Below, piece by piece: positions 26,544-38,300 of a DNA stretch of 64,000 bases. The notes below the pieces were generated by a model. It saw only the letters and a program-made list of their open reading frames with translations, made no database searches and was not told where the DNA came from. The translations under genes and the position numbers were made by a program. The stretch's first letter is position 1. Every line of letters starts with the position of its first letter. This stretch comes from Pseudomonas sp. efr-133-TYG-5. GTDB taxonomy: Bacteria > Pseudomonadota > Gammaproteobacteria > Pseudomonadales > Pseudomonadaceae. The stretch is from NCBI RefSeq assembly GCF_030209175.1, contig NZ_JARVSM010000001.1, positions 2,604,001-2,668,000 of the forward strand, written 5' to 3'.

Positions 26544-28046
26544 ATGACTCCTGCTGAGCTTCATCAGATCCTTGCCCGTGGTGAAGACAGCCGCCATCAG
26601 TTCAAGCGCGATTTCAGCAATATCGATGCCTTGGCAGCCGAGTTGGTGGCGTTCTCCAATACGTCCGGTGGCTACTTGCTGATTGGCGTAGACGACTCCG
26701 GCGCGGTGAGCGGGTTGAGTAGCGCCGACATTTCGCGACTCAATCAACTGCTCTCCAACGCGGCCTCACAGAATGTCCGCCCGGCGATCAATCCATTGTC
26801 CAGCAACCTTCAGACCGAACACGGGCTGGTCATGGTGGTAGCAGTCGAACAAGGGCTGAATAGACCGTATGTCGACAACCACGGTCGTATCTGGGTAAAG
26901 AACGGCGCCGACAAGCGCAGGGTCACGGCCCGTGAAGAACTGCAGCGCATGTTCCAACAGAACGGGCTGGTATGCGCCGATGCGGTACCGGTTGCTGGCA
27001 GCAGCGTGGCGGATATCGACGCCAAGGCGCTTGGCGAGTACTTCCAAAGGCGCTTTCGACAAAGCCCTGAACAGACGGGGCTTGAAACCATCCGCATACT
27101 TGAAAACCTCGGCCTCGCGAGCGGCAGTACACCCAACTTGGCTGGTCTGCTGCTCTTTTGCCAAACGCCACAACGCCTGTGCCCCGCGTTCGATATCAAG
27201 GCAGTGGCGTTCCCGGGCACGGTTTTGCATGACCGCCACTACCTCGACAGCGAAGACATCGACGGAAACCTGCAGGAACAGTACCGGCGCAGCATGGCCT
27301 TCATCAAACGCAACCTGCGCCATGTGCAACGCCAGCAGGGTTTCAATACCCTCGGCCAACTGGAAGTGCCGGAGGAAGTGTTCGAAGAACTGCTGGTCAA
27401 TGCCCTGATCCACCGCGACTACTTCGTCAGCGCCTCGATCCGGATCATGATCTTCGCTGATCGAATCGAATTGATCAGCCCCGGGCACCTACCTGATGTA
27501 CTCGACACCGAGAAAATTCGATTCGGCCTGTCCAATCGTCGTAACCCGACGCTCACCTCCCATGCTGTGCACATCCTGCCCTACCGCGGTTTGGGCACAG
27601 GCATCCCGCGCGCAATCGACGCTTGGCCAATGATCACTCTTGACGACGACCGGCAGAGTAATCAATTCAGGGTGGTGATTCAGCGGACCATTGATGAAGG
27701 GCCTCTTTCGGGCCCAAGCGGGGACCAAGTCGGGATCAAGTCGGGACCAAGTCGGGGCCAAGTCGGGACTGAGTCCGTTGTCGACGGAGAACAAGTCGAA
27801 CCTCGCCTGTCTTTGCAGCCAGAGCAGGTAGCGCTGCTAAGCAGGATGACAGGCGAGCACACTGTGCTTGAGCTGATGACCTTCGTCGGGCGCAGCAACC
27901 GCAGCAAGTTCCGCGAGCAGGTTTTGGCCCCACTACTGGCGCTTGGCGTGGTCGAGATGACCGTTCCAGACAAGCCCAACAGCAGCAAGCAACGCTATCG
28001 CCTGACGGCGGTGGGCCGAGCGCTGAACGCTGAAGATCGCCACTGA
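26544..28046 (+). CDS. AlbA_2/Schlafen-like ATP-binding protein in the R-M locus
   Basis: A 500-aa protein. Residues ~10-130 form an AlbA_2 domain (RHQFKRDFSNIDALAAELVAF, GGYLLIGVDDSGAVSGL). A HATPase_c_4-type ATP-binding domain follows (ELLVNALIHRDYFV, PYRGLGTGIPRAI, residues ~280-370). The C-terminus has a winged-helix-like segment. Such proteins are common between genes of type I R-M loci and are presumed regulators or defence accessories. The linker at residues ~389-410 is encoded by six 11-bp repeats. It lies 95 nt after hsdR and 75 nt before hsdM. Confidence 0.82.
   Translation: MTPAELHQILARGEDSRHQFKRDFSNIDALAAELVAFSNTSGGYLLIGVDDSGAVSGLSSADISRLNQLLSNAASQNVRPAINPLSSNLQTEHGLVMVVAVEQGLNRPYVDNHGRIWVKNGADKRRVTAREELQRMFQQNGLVCADAVPVAGSSVADIDAKALGEYFQRRFRQSPEQTGLETIRILENLGLASGSTPNLAGLLLFCQTPQRLCPAFDIKAVAFPGTVLHDRHYLDSEDIDGNLQEQYRRSMAFIKRNLRHVQRQQGFNTLGQLEVPEEVFEELLVNALIHRDYFVSASIRIMIFADRIELISPGHLPDVLDTEKIRFGLSNRRNPTLTSHAVHILPYRGLGTGIPRAIDAWPMITLDDDRQSNQFRVVIQRTIDEGPLSGPSGDQVGIKSGPSRGQVGTESVVDGEQVEPRLSLQPEQVALLSRMTGEHTVLELMTFVGRSNRSKFREQVLAPLLALGVVEMTVPDKPNSSKQRYRLTAVGRALNAEDRH
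27709..27774 (+). repeat. 11-bp minisatellite, six units, inside the AlbA_2 gene
   Basis: Six consecutive 11-nt units close to CGGGACCAAGT run from 27709 to 27774. They encode the G-P-S-x-D-Q-V-G-type linker in rotating frames. Because 11 is not a multiple of three, gain or loss of one unit would shift the frame and remove the C-terminal ~100 residues. Confidence 0.9.
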
Positions 28047-28121
28047 GACAACCGACCCCTTACAAAAAATTATATGCGCCAGCGAAATCTGGTGCTTTGC
28101 ACACTTCGCCACAGGTACCTC

Positions 28122-29663
28122 ATGACCAACTCCGATATCGTCCAGAAACTCTGGAACCTCTGCGACGTCTTGCGCGACGATGGCATCAACTACAGCGACT
28201 ACGTCACAGAGCTCGTGCTGCTGCTGTTCATCAAGATGGAATACGAACAGGTGCAGAACGACGACAGCTTCGGCCACAAGCTGCCCGAAGGCGCGCGCTG
28301 GCCAGACCTGGCTGGCAAGTCCGGCGTTAACCTGCTCGATCACTACCGGCAGATGCTGCTGGACCTTGGTAAAAACCCGGACCCGCTGATCGCCGCAATC
28401 TACGCCGACGCTCAGACTCGCCTCAAAGAACCGCGCCACCTCGAGCAGCTGATCAAGAGCCTCGACGGCATCGACTGGTTCAACGCCCGCCAAGACGGCC
28501 TCGGCGATCTTTATGAAGGCCTGCTGGAAAAGAACGCCAGCGAGACCAAGTCCGGCGCCGGCCAGTACTTCACCCCGCGCCCGCTGATCGACAGCATCAT
28601 CCGCTGCATCAAGCCGCAGCCGGGCGAGACCATCCAAGACCCGGCCGCCGGTACTGCGGGCTTTTTGATCGCTGCTGACGCCTATATCAAAAGCCAAACC
28701 GACGATTACTATGATCTCGACACCAAAGCCCAGGCGTTCCAGCGTAATCGCGCCTTTGTTGGCGTAGAACTAGTGCCCGGCACTCGCCGGCTCGCGCTAA
28801 TGAATACCTTGCTGCATGGCATGGAAGGCGACGAGGAAGGCGTGGTGCATCTTGGCAACGCTCTCGGCCAAGTCGGCGCCGGCCTGCCTAAAGTGGACGT
28901 GATTCTCTCAAATCCGCCGTTCGGTACTTCCAAGGGTGGCGGTGGCCCGACCCGAGACGACCTGACCTACCGCACCAGCAATAAACAGCTAGCCTTTCTC
29001 CAGCACATTTACCGTGGCCTCAAGCCCGGTGGCCGCGCCGCCGTAGTGTTGCCGGACAACGTGCTGTTCGAGGCCGGCGTCGGCACCGATGTACGCCGCG
29101 ACCTGATGGACAAGTGCAACCTGCACACCATTCTGCGTCTGCCAACCGGCATTTTCTATGCGCAGGGCGTGAAAACTAATGTGCTGTTTTTTCAGAAGGG
29201 CACCCTGGAAAACCCGCGCCAGGAGGACGGCTGCACCAAGCGCGTGTGGATTTATGACTTACGCAGCAACATGCCCAGCTTTGGCAAGCGCACTCCCTTC
29301 GGCCCTACCCATCTGAAGCCGTTTGAGGATGCCTATGGCAATGATCTCAACGGCGGAAGCCCGCGCGCGGAGAACGTCGAAGGTATTGGTGAATCCAGCC
29401 GCTTCCGCTGCTTTACCCGCGATTACATCCGCAATGAACGTGGTGATTCACTGGATATCAGCTGGCTGAAGGACGACAGCAGCTTAGATGCCGCTGACCT
29501 ACCCGCTCCGGAAGTGCTGGCGGGTGAAGCCATGGCTGAACTGACCGAGGCGCTGCATGAATTGGAAGAGCTTATGAAGGCGCTGGGGGCGGGGGATGAA
29601 GTGGTGGCGCAGAAGCAGCTATTAGCAGATGTCATGGGTCTTTCTAGCGAGGAAGAGGCATGA
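28122..29663 (+). CDS. hsdM: Type I DNA methyltransferase M subunit
   Basis: A 513-aa adenine-N6 methyltransferase subunit. The N-terminal HsdM helical domain (residues 1-130, VLRDDGINYSDYVTELVLLLFIKMEYE) is followed by the N6_Mtase domain with DPAAGTAGFLI (SAM binding, near 190) and LSNPPFGTSKGGGG (catalytic NPPF, near 266). I use the ATG at 28122, where the family consensus begins. A start at 28074 would add 16 residues of no family similarity. Its TGA overlaps the ATG of hsdS, so M and S are translationally coupled. Confidence 0.95.
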   Translation: MTNSDIVQKLWNLCDVLRDDGINYSDYVTELVLLLFIKMEYEQVQNDDSFGHKLPEGARWPDLAGKSGVNLLDHYRQMLLDLGKNPDPLIAAIYADAQTRLKEPRHLEQLIKSLDGIDWFNARQDGLGDLYEGLLEKNASETKSGAGQYFTPRPLIDSIIRCIKPQPGETIQDPAAGTAGFLIAADAYIKSQTDDYYDLDTKAQAFQRNRAFVGVELVPGTRRLALMNTLLHGMEGDEEGVVHLGNALGQVGAGLPKVDVILSNPPFGTSKGGGGPTRDDLTYRTSNKQLAFLQHIYRGLKPGGRAAVVLPDNVLFEAGVGTDVRRDLMDKCNLHTILRLPTGIFYAQGVKTNVLFFQKGTLENPRQEDGCTKRVWIYDLRSNMPSFGKRTPFGPTHLKPFEDAYGNDLNGGSPRAENVEGIGESSRFRCFTRDYIRNERGDSLDISWLKDDSSLDAADLPAPEVLAGEAMAELTEALHELEELMKALGAGDEVVAQKQLLADVMGLSSEEEA

Positions 29664-30958
29664 CTAGTAATGATATTCCCGCAAGCTGGTTAATCCTTGG
29701 TTTCGACGAAATATTTAGCCAGGTCTCGACTTCCGGAAAAAAAGTAAAGTCAGCTGACGTTCTGACTGAAGGAAGGTTCCCCGTCGTAGATCAAGGACGA
29801 AGCTTCATTTCCGGCTACTTGGATGATGCCAATCTTGTAGTATCTGAAAATAAGCCACTGATAATTTTTGGCGATCACACTCGCGAAATTAAATGGATAG
29901 ATTTTCCATTTATTCCGGGCGCAGATGGCGTGCAGGTTCTAAAGCCGCACCCTGAAATGGATACACGCTTCTTGTATTACTTTCTTCGCAACCTTCCGAT
30001 TGAAAGTAGAGGGTACGCAAGACATTTCAAAATCGTGAAAGATGCAGCGTATCTGGTTCCACCGCTCGCGGAACAAACTCGCATCGCCGCCAAGCTCGAC
30101 GAACTGCTAGCACAGGTCGATACCCTGAAAGCATGCATCGACGGCATCCCCTCGCTGCTCAAGCGCTTCCGGCAATCCGTTCTCGCCGCCGCCGTTTCCG
30201 GGCGGTTGACGGATGAGTGGCGTGGTGCTGTACGTGAAAACTCTGACGGCCAGGGTTTCTCGTACCCAGTCAGACGGCTCGGCGTAATTGCACGTTTCAT
30301 CGACTATCGAGGGAAGACGCCAGAAAAGGTCGATTCTGGAATTCCACTGATCACCGCTAAAAATATCAAGTCAGGGTATATTTCGAGAGTTCCTCGGGAG
30401 TTTATCCGCCCAGAAGCATATGAAAGCTGGATGACGCGCGGAATCCCAAAAATTGGTGATGTACTGATTACAACCGAGGCACCTCTCGGTAACGTGGCAG
30501 TTATCGATATAGCGGAAAAATTTGCGCTAGCACAGCGAGCAATCTGTCTTCAATTTCACGAAGGCTACTCGTCTAGCTTTGCAGCTATAGCCTTGCAATC
30601 GTCACTCGTACAAGAGGAATTGGCTCGCCGCTCAACCGGAACAACAGTGAAAGGGATCAAAGCTTCAGTTTTAAAGGAAATTGGTCTACCGGCACCTTCC
30701 ATCGATGAACAAAACGAAATCGTCCACCGTGTCGAGCAACTGTTCGTCTATGCCGAACAGCTGGAAACCAAGGTCAGTGAGGCCAAAAAACGAATTGATC
30801 ATCTGGCCCAAAGCATCCTCGCCAAAGCGTTCAAAGGTGATCTTGTGCCGCAAGACCCGAACGACGAACCTGCGGACGTGCTGCTAGAGCGCATCAAAGC
30901 CCAACGCACCGCCGCCCCCAAAGCCAAGCGTAGTCGTCAATCCGCCACGACGGACTAA
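29660..30958 (+). CDS. hsdS: Type I restriction specificity S subunit
   Basis: A 432-aa protein with two target-recognition domains (residues ~1-140 and ~195-350), each followed by a conserved helix: LAEQTRIAAKLDELLAQVDTLK and IDEQNEIVHRVEQLFVYAEQLE. These set the bipartite DNA target. The recognition domains are lower in GC than the conserved helices, the usual sign of specificity swapping by recombination. The C-terminus (HLAQSILAKAFKGDLVPQDP) is complete. It overlaps hsdM by 4 nt. Confidence 0.95.
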   Translation: MTSNDIPASWLILGFDEIFSQVSTSGKKVKSADVLTEGRFPVVDQGRSFISGYLDDANLVVSENKPLIIFGDHTREIKWIDFPFIPGADGVQVLKPHPEMDTRFLYYFLRNLPIESRGYARHFKIVKDAAYLVPPLAEQTRIAAKLDELLAQVDTLKACIDGIPSLLKRFRQSVLAAAVSGRLTDEWRGAVRENSDGQGFSYPVRRLGVIARFIDYRGKTPEKVDSGIPLITAKNIKSGYISRVPREFIRPEAYESWMTRGIPKIGDVLITTEAPLGNVAVIDIAEKFALAQRAICLQFHEGYSSSFAAIALQSSLVQEELARRSTGTTVKGIKASVLKEIGLPAPSIDEQNEIVHRVEQLFVYAEQLETKVSEAKKRIDHLAQSILAKAFKGDLVPQDPNDEPADVLLERIKAQRTAAPKAKRSRQSATTD

Positions 30959-30984
30959 GCCTTAGATTAGGGTAAAAACGAACC

Positions 30985-31919
30985 ATGTCCGTCCCGACCT
31001 ACGATCAGTTCATCGAGCCCGTCCTGCGTTTTCTCGCCGCTCATCCGGAGGGTGCTAGTGCGGGCGAGGCTCACGAAGCATCCGCCCTGACGCTTGACCT
31101 GAGCGAAGCGCAGCGGCAGGAGACCATCGCCAGCGGCCAGGCCACCATAAAAACCGCTCAGGCTGGGCGCATGATCGGCTGAAGCGCGCCGGCTATTCCA
31201 GCAGCGCAAGGCGTGGCTACTGGCAGTTGACCGAAACCGGCCGCGCATTCGCTCAGGCCAACCCTGCCCCGTTGAGCGCAGAACAGGTCGAGCACCTAGC
31301 TGTGAACTTCATGAGCGTGAAGCTGAAAACAGCGCCGGACGCCGCCTCGCTTGATGAAAGCAACGACACGTCAACGCCGATTGCCCAGACAGACCTCGCC
31401 ACTAGCAGCCCGCAGGAGCGCCTGAACCAAGCCATCCTCGAGTTGCGTACCAGCGTCGCGGGCGACCTGCTGGACAGCCTGCTGCAAGCGAGCCCGACGC
31501 GCTTCGAGCACATCGTACTCGATGTGCTGCACAGCCTGGGCTACGGCGCGAATCGTCAGGCGCTGCAACAAGTCGGCGGCAGTGGCGACGGCGGCATTGA
31601 CGGCGTGATCTCGCTGGACGCGCTGGGGCTGGAAAAAGTCTACGTGCAGGCCAAACGCTGGCAGAGCACCGTCGGCCGCCCCGACCTGCAAGCGTTTTAT
31701 GGCGCCCTGGCCGGGCAGAAAGCCAAACGCGGTGTATTCATGACCACTTCCGGCTTCACCGCCCAGGCCGTTGACTTCGCACGATCGGTCGAGGGGCTGG
31801 TATTGGTCGATGGCAAACGCCTAATCAATCTGATGCTCGACCACGATGTGGGCATTAGCTCGCAGATTTACAAGGTCCCCAGGCTCGACAGCGATTACTT
31901 TGACGAATCACTCGGCTGA
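30985..31919 (+). pseudogene. mrr: mrr-type restriction endonuclease, single frameshift
   Basis: The N-terminal Mrr_N winged helix is read from 30985 (YDQFIEPVLRFLAAHPEGAS) and stops at 31182. The text resumes in another frame (HDRLKRAGYSSS) and runs to 31919. The nuclease domain contains GGSGDGGIDGVISLD and VYVQAKRW, the PD-QxK-like active site. Adding one A to the five-A run at 31149-31153 joins both parts into a 311-residue protein (QATIKNRSGWAHDRLKRAG). So a one-base deletion in a homopolymer inactivates the gene, or it is a sequencing error. Mrr cuts modified DNA; it closes the R-M locus. Confidence 0.85.
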
Positions 31920-32379
31920 GCCGACGTTGCAGCCCAAATACCTGAGCGCAACGGGTGTCGCTCCTACGTACCTTAAAATCAGGGATGGAAGTAGTTATCA
32001 AAAGCCGTCGGCTACACTTCGATCTCGAATCCTGATAGAGACTGAGCTCAACAAGCATCATCCATGAGAAGCAAGTTTACGCAGCAATTATTCGCGCTCC
32101 TGGTAAAATCGCCATGAGCTGATACAGCGATGACCCCGCCTCGCCATTTAAGATCGAGTCCTCAAGGGCCTGCACGTCCACGAAAACTTTCCCTTGGGCT
32201 CGGAGGGCGAGGTATAGATGGTTCCCACTTACAGAGCTACTATTCATGATTTTGAGAGATTCCAAAAAACGCTCTTCGCCGGGCGATAGCCGACTGGATC
32301 AATACGCCTGACAGATAATCTTTTCCACCCATCGCCCCAATAACTAGAACGCCACCCCAGACTCAGGTGACGCCCCCTA
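31920..32379. other. Intergenic gap between R-M and Druantia loci
   Basis: This is 460 nt between the convergent ends of mrr and druE. A 62-codon minus-strand frame (32077-32265) lacks recognisable similarity. I see no clear terminator or repeat here. Confidence 0.4.
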
Positions 32380-35300
32380 CTAGACGTTATTCTTCCAGCT
32401 CATAAAGGTCGGCCACTGCCCACCTTGCTGCATTTGCGCCCGAGAATACTTCTCGCTCATATCATCCATCTGCCGCTGCGCAGGCGCCTGGAAATCAAAC
32501 TCCAGCTCATCGCGGTAAGGCATGCGTGGCCGCCAATAGCCCATGCCCTGATCAAATAGAATCTGGCTGACCCGTCCCGATTGCCATGTAACCGTCAAGG
32601 CTCTGCCGTGCAGCACGTCACGGCTATTACGCTCCAAGGTAAGCTGGGGTTCGATACCGACCAGCTCTGACAACCAATCAACCATGAGCGCCTTCTGATC
32701 CTCGGCTCGTTGCCAATCATGATGCATCAATGTGCTGGCTGGGCCATTACCGACGGCCAGAGTGGCCAAAGAGATAGTCTTGAGCTCCGGCCCCTCGAAC
32801 AACTTCAGAAAACCAGTAAACAACATCAACGACCATGGCGATTTAAGGTAACGATCGGAGTAGCTGATGCTCATCGCGTGATCGCTTGCCAGCAACTGCG
32901 ACAGCTCTGGCATTTTGTCTTCAATCAAGACGGCCAGACGCTTACTCAACGTGTTGACCGGCCCATCAAGTTCAGCGGTGACTTCAACGATGCGTGCCGC
33001 CTGGTTGTCGCTCTGCCATCTGCTGGTGCTGAGGGGCTGCCCTTGTATTGCTGACTCCGCGCTGGTAGCAACCCAGGTGATGTCGCCTTGGCCGCTCAGC
33101 CAACTGGCCCCCGGTAGTGCTGCGGACTGTTCGCTCGCGTAGACGCTGTGGCAAAGGTTGCAAGTCTCCAGCTGAGCAAGCAGAAGCGAACGAGTTGGCA
33201 CGTCGCTTCTGGGCAGTACGGTAAGGTCTATGCCCATCCGCGCCAGTTGCAGCAGCACGCTTTTCTGGTCGGAGTGCAGCGCACAGTCCACAGCTATGCC
33301 CAAGGTCACTTTGAGCCCATCGGAAATTGCCCAGGTGAGTACCTGCTGCCTGAAACGCGGGTTGTCCAAGTCCCATTCCTGTGGGTCTCCCTGCAGACAC
33401 AGCAGCAACCGAGCGGGGGCGGCGCCCTGCTCATGGCTGTTGAGTGCACTGGCAAGATAGCGCAAGGGCCCGACCGGGCAATAGCGCGCGCCGGGGATTG
33501 GATCGAACACAGGGGGCAGACCTAGATGGTCGATCAAGGCGGCATCCTGCAGCCACTGTAAGGCAAGACGCCGGTCAAGTTCCTCCCGTTCGACTCGGCT
33601 GTCCTGGCCGGCGAGGCAATGCGAGCACACCGTTTCGCAATCGGCAGGGCAATGAAGGCGCTGCATGGCTTTTTTCAGCAGGCTGGTAATGTCGTTGAGC
33701 CCCTCAAGAACAAAGCCTGCGCCGCCGCTGACCTCGTCGTACAGTTGAATCACGGCTCTGCCCTGACGGCTTTCGCGGTCGCGATCGACTCGATGGCTGA
33801 AGCCCATTTCCGTACTGACGACTCCTAGTTGATCTGCGATAACATCTCGCAGCGCTGCGCCCAGAGTCGAGGCGATGACGCGGCCATCAGCCGAGTCGGG
33901 CAACCAGTGGCCGGTCAATGGATTACGCAGATAAAGCTCAAGTACGTCGGTATGAATTTGGTAGCCGAGATGTACGTGATGAGTGACCGCCGCGCCGGAG
34001 CAATCCTTGTCCTTGCGACTGCCCGCCAGACCGCCGACCGGTCGATGCATTTGATCAGCGCGCAAACCAGGCGGCACCTCCGCTCCCGGAAGCATTGACC
34101 CTGCCCGCCCGCAACTCAGACACACGGCATACCCTTGCTCGTGCTCGCCAGAGGAATGGTGGAATACGGTGCCGCCGTGACCGAAGTGGAAGAATCCGCA
34201 ACGAGGATCGGGTAATGCACTGCTCTCCCCACTCAGCTGGATACGTGGGTCCTCAACGCGGATGAATTTCTGTGAGCTGACGTCATTAGTGGTTTCTTCA
34301 TAAAAATCGGTTACGAAACCCGCGGGACGCAGCACGCGGCGACGTAGATCGGCCGATATCAAGGTACTGCAGTAGGTGCAGCGCACGTTGTCACTGTTGG
34401 CATAAGCGTTTTCGATCATGCCGCTGTTCCCGCACTCCGGGCAGCGCCAGGCCAGATCGAATTTCTGTGCCTCGTTGATCTCGCCGTTAGCATGCCATTG
34501 CAGGCTTATTCCGGCCGAGCGGAACACTCGTCCATCGATTACGATTTGCGCGCCTGGTGCGTATTCGCGAATAGCGATGTTCAACCCGCGAGATGGCATT
34601 TCCCGACTGCTGGCCAAACTGTCCTCGCGGCTTTCCTTTTTCTCGTTGCGCTTTTGCACGAAGTCCTCGATGTTGTAGGTCTTGAGCGTGACCACATCGG
34701 TCGGGAAGCCATAACCTGGCAGAAAGGCCCGCGAAGCGAGGTCACGTAACAAGTACTCACCTTCATGGCGCTGCTTCTCGAGAGTGAGCGCACGCTTGTA
34801 GGCCTCGTCCTTGGCGCCTTGAATTTTTTCGTTGAGGTTGCGGTATTCGTCCAGCCAGCGATGCTCCAAAGCCTTGAGCGCGCCTAGCGTGCTCTCCACC
34901 ACATAGATCATTGCCCGCCCAGCGAGGCTCGTACCCGCCACGAGATGTCGAACGGCCTGGGTGAACTCCTCCGGGCATGCCCGCAGCCAGCCCACCATGG
35001 TTTGGCAGGGCGAGTCGTCTGTGCCGAAAAACCAATGCAAGGTCAGTTTGGTGCGATCGCCGTCGGCGCTGCTGTGCGCTCGCAGAAAAATGCCCAGCAG
35101 CAGTGAGTTGACATGGCGCTGCACGATGCGGGTCGAACTCAAGGTAATTGCCGGTGCAGGAATTGCGGTCACGAAAGGCCATTTGGGATTGGCAAATGCA
35201 CGCTGGTTATGCGGGTCGGCTTTGCACAGGGTGTAGGCAATGGCTCGCGCTTCATCGCGACGGCCAGCGCGACCAGCTCGCTGCAGGTAATTGGCGGGAT

Positions 35301-38300
35301 GAGGCGGGAGGTTATTCATCACCACTGCTGAGATACCGCCAATGTCCACACCCATTTCCATGGTGGTCGAACAGTTCAGCACATTGATATCGCCACGTTT
35401 GAACCATTCGACATATTTGTCCAATAATTCAGCTGGCTGTTGCGCTGAGTGCTCGGCAACGCGGTAGTAGAAACCGCCCTCCAGCGTGCGATCGCAAATG
35501 TCGCTCCATAGTCCTTGCTCACGCAAGTCAGCAACGGTGGCGTCGGCGTTGACTAGCTTGCGAACTTGCTGTTGCTTCGACTGAGCACTGGCGCCGGCGC
35601 CCAGCATAGCGAACCTTGGCATGTCGACCCGCGTGCAGCGATAACTACGCGTACCCATGGTTCGTGGTAAGTAAGGGGTGAGCCCCCGGAACGTAGTTTC
35701 CAGCAGCCTATGGGTAACAGGGCAAAGCCAGGCGTTGGTGGGTAGTGAAAAGTTGAGAGTTTCCAATTTCAACCGGTGGCCGGTGTCGGAGCCTTCAAGA
35801 ATCTGCGCTCCCACCAACGCAGCCCATGCCCCCTCCAACCAGCCGCTCATCGTATCGGCATCGCCAGGGTGGCGACGGTCCAGTCCCGTAGCGGCTTCCA
35901 GTAATTTGACTAGCCTGTGTGCGCTGTGCAATTTGACCTGTGGCCATTTCTTGATATTGCTGCTTTCCTGCACATCACTGGTGGGTGCATAGAGTGACTT
36001 CGGACTGAGCCGACTGCCCATCCAGCGACGCAGCTTGTTTTCCATGGGAATGAACGTGTTTTCCCTCACAAAGAAGTCCAGCGCCACATGCAGAAAGTCG
36101 CGCCAGTCTTGCAGGGTCAAGGCAGTGCGGGGCGCCTCGGTCTGACCAGTGGCAGCGTAAGCCTGCGTAGTCGTCCAGTGTGATGGCGTAGTGGCGACCT
36201 TTTCCAAGCCCGTATAGCCCACTTTGATAAGGCCCAGGGTCTCGGAACTGTTCTGATACTTCGGCCTTCTGGAGAACTCACGGCTCATCAACAGCCGCGC
36301 CATGGTCAGGCCGCCCTCATGGCCATCGAACAATGCCGGGTTGGCGTGGCGATTGTACTTGATGATGAAAGGGTCGATATCCTTGGCGGAAGCCAACTCA
36401 TGAAGAATTTGAGACCACGTTAGGCAAACGGAAGATGACGCCGCAGCAACGCCGCTTTGCATCTTTGCAGCCATTTGCCGAAGGTCCGCAGCCGCGGCAG
36501 CCAAACCGAAACCTTCAAGCTCGATAGCTTTAGTCAGCAACTCTTCCGCGGTGGCAGTTGGCACGTCCTGCGGCTGTGCATCAGCTTTCGCCTGGGCGTT
36601 TCTCAAGGTCTCGAACACCAGGCCGCGCAGCCGCGAACGCTCTGCTTCCTGCTGCATGCGTACCGCCATGCGCGCTGTGCCTTGGCGGCTGTCGGTAAAG
36701 GTAATCAGCTTACGACCACGGCCCGGCAGCTCTTCAGGGGAGCGCCCCTCCGAGTCAGCTTTTTCCGGATCCGGGCAAAACTCCAGTAAGGTGGGGACGG
36801 CGTTAGCCACATAGAACGGGGCGCCTAGATAGGCGCCTCGCAGAAAACGACTGGTGCCCGACTTTGCGTGTTCGCAAACGCTGCAGCAGGAGAAATGTTC
36901 CGGCTCGCCGCCCTTTGGCTCACGCCCTTCCAGCGCAAACGCGATGGACAAAGGTCGCTGAGCATTGACCGTCCCCAGTTTAAGGCTGACAAGATCCAGC
37001 GGCTGGCGGTGAAACGGCTTGGCAAGCGTACTACCCCCAGCAATTACAACGCGTTGCGCAGCAGTTCGTACTCGTTTCGAAGGGCCAGTACCACCTGCGT
37101 CGCCATCATCAGCGCCAGCATCATCGTCGTTCAGCGCAAACTCGTCGCCAGCGTAAGCCCGCGGCTGCAACAGCTCTCCATTCCGGTCCTCAGCCAAGAG
37201 GTGCGGCGCCTTGCACTCCTCGCAGAAGCCTATCTCGTAGACCGGGGCCTCGCATGCGCATCTTGTCTTTTGCGACACATATACGTTGCCGAAAGGCCAG
37301 TCACGCAGATTCTCGGACTTGCTGCTGCATTGCGGATCGATACATGACCAGAGCCCGTGCAGCATGCGCTGGTACATGTGGATACGTAACTTGAGAAAGG
37401 GAGGCTGCTTGGCAGCCGGCCGTGTACCAGTCAGCACATCCAGCCACTGCAACACTTCACGCTGCTGCCCAACGCGCTCCTTGCTCTCGAGCTGATCGGC
37501 AACTTCGGCCACGAGGTCATTGAGCCCGAGCGGTTTTCCTGAGCTGACCACAGCGTGGCGCAGTTGTCGGGCTATCGGATGTGCGCACAGCGCCTGATAG
37601 CGCTCGCTGGAAGTCTCCTCTGCAGGCTGCATGGCCTGCAGCCCAGCGAGACTCAAAGTTTGCTGGCTGCCAGCCTCAGGCAAGTCGGGCCATTTACGCG
37701 AACCATCAATGACATCCACTTGCTCTTCCGCAATCCCAGCCAGACGAGCCAGGTAACGGCGCAGCCGGTCGGTGGCTTCAGCCCCGGCAATGGTTGCAGA
37801 TGTGGCAACAAAGCGCAGCTGCTCCGGGCTTCGGCCGAAAGCGTGCACCACTCGACGCAACAACATCGAAAGCTCCGCGGCCTGCGAACCCACATAGGTA
37901 TGTGCCTCGTCCAAGACGATCCAGCGCAACGATTGGCTCGCGCGCGAGATCTCCAATATGGGGCTGTCAACCTGACGGACCAGCATGTACTCCAACATGG
38001 TCGCATTAGTCATCAGAATTGGCGCAGGCTCGCGGCGAAGCAATTCGCGAGAGAGGATTTGGTTCGGCTTGAGCTTTTGCTCATTGCGTTTGGACGACGC
38101 CTTTTCCGCAGTTTTGCCGTTATACAAACAAAAGCGGATGTTATCGCCATAGCGCTGGGTCCAGGCGTCCAGACGCTCCTGCTGTGAATTGATGAGGGCA
38201 TTGAGCGGGTAGAGAAATAGCGCGCGCACGCCAACCAACGCTTGCTGACTGCGCTGATATTCACGAATCAAGTCCTCCAGGATTGGCACCATGAAGCACT

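Noticed and set aside
27709..27774. CRISPR-like tandem repeats
   Set aside because: Units are 11 nt and contiguous with no spacers; this is a coding minisatellite.
32077..32265. 62-codon minus-strand frame between mrr and druE
   Set aside because: No similarity recognised and no supporting context; it could be real, but nothing shows it.
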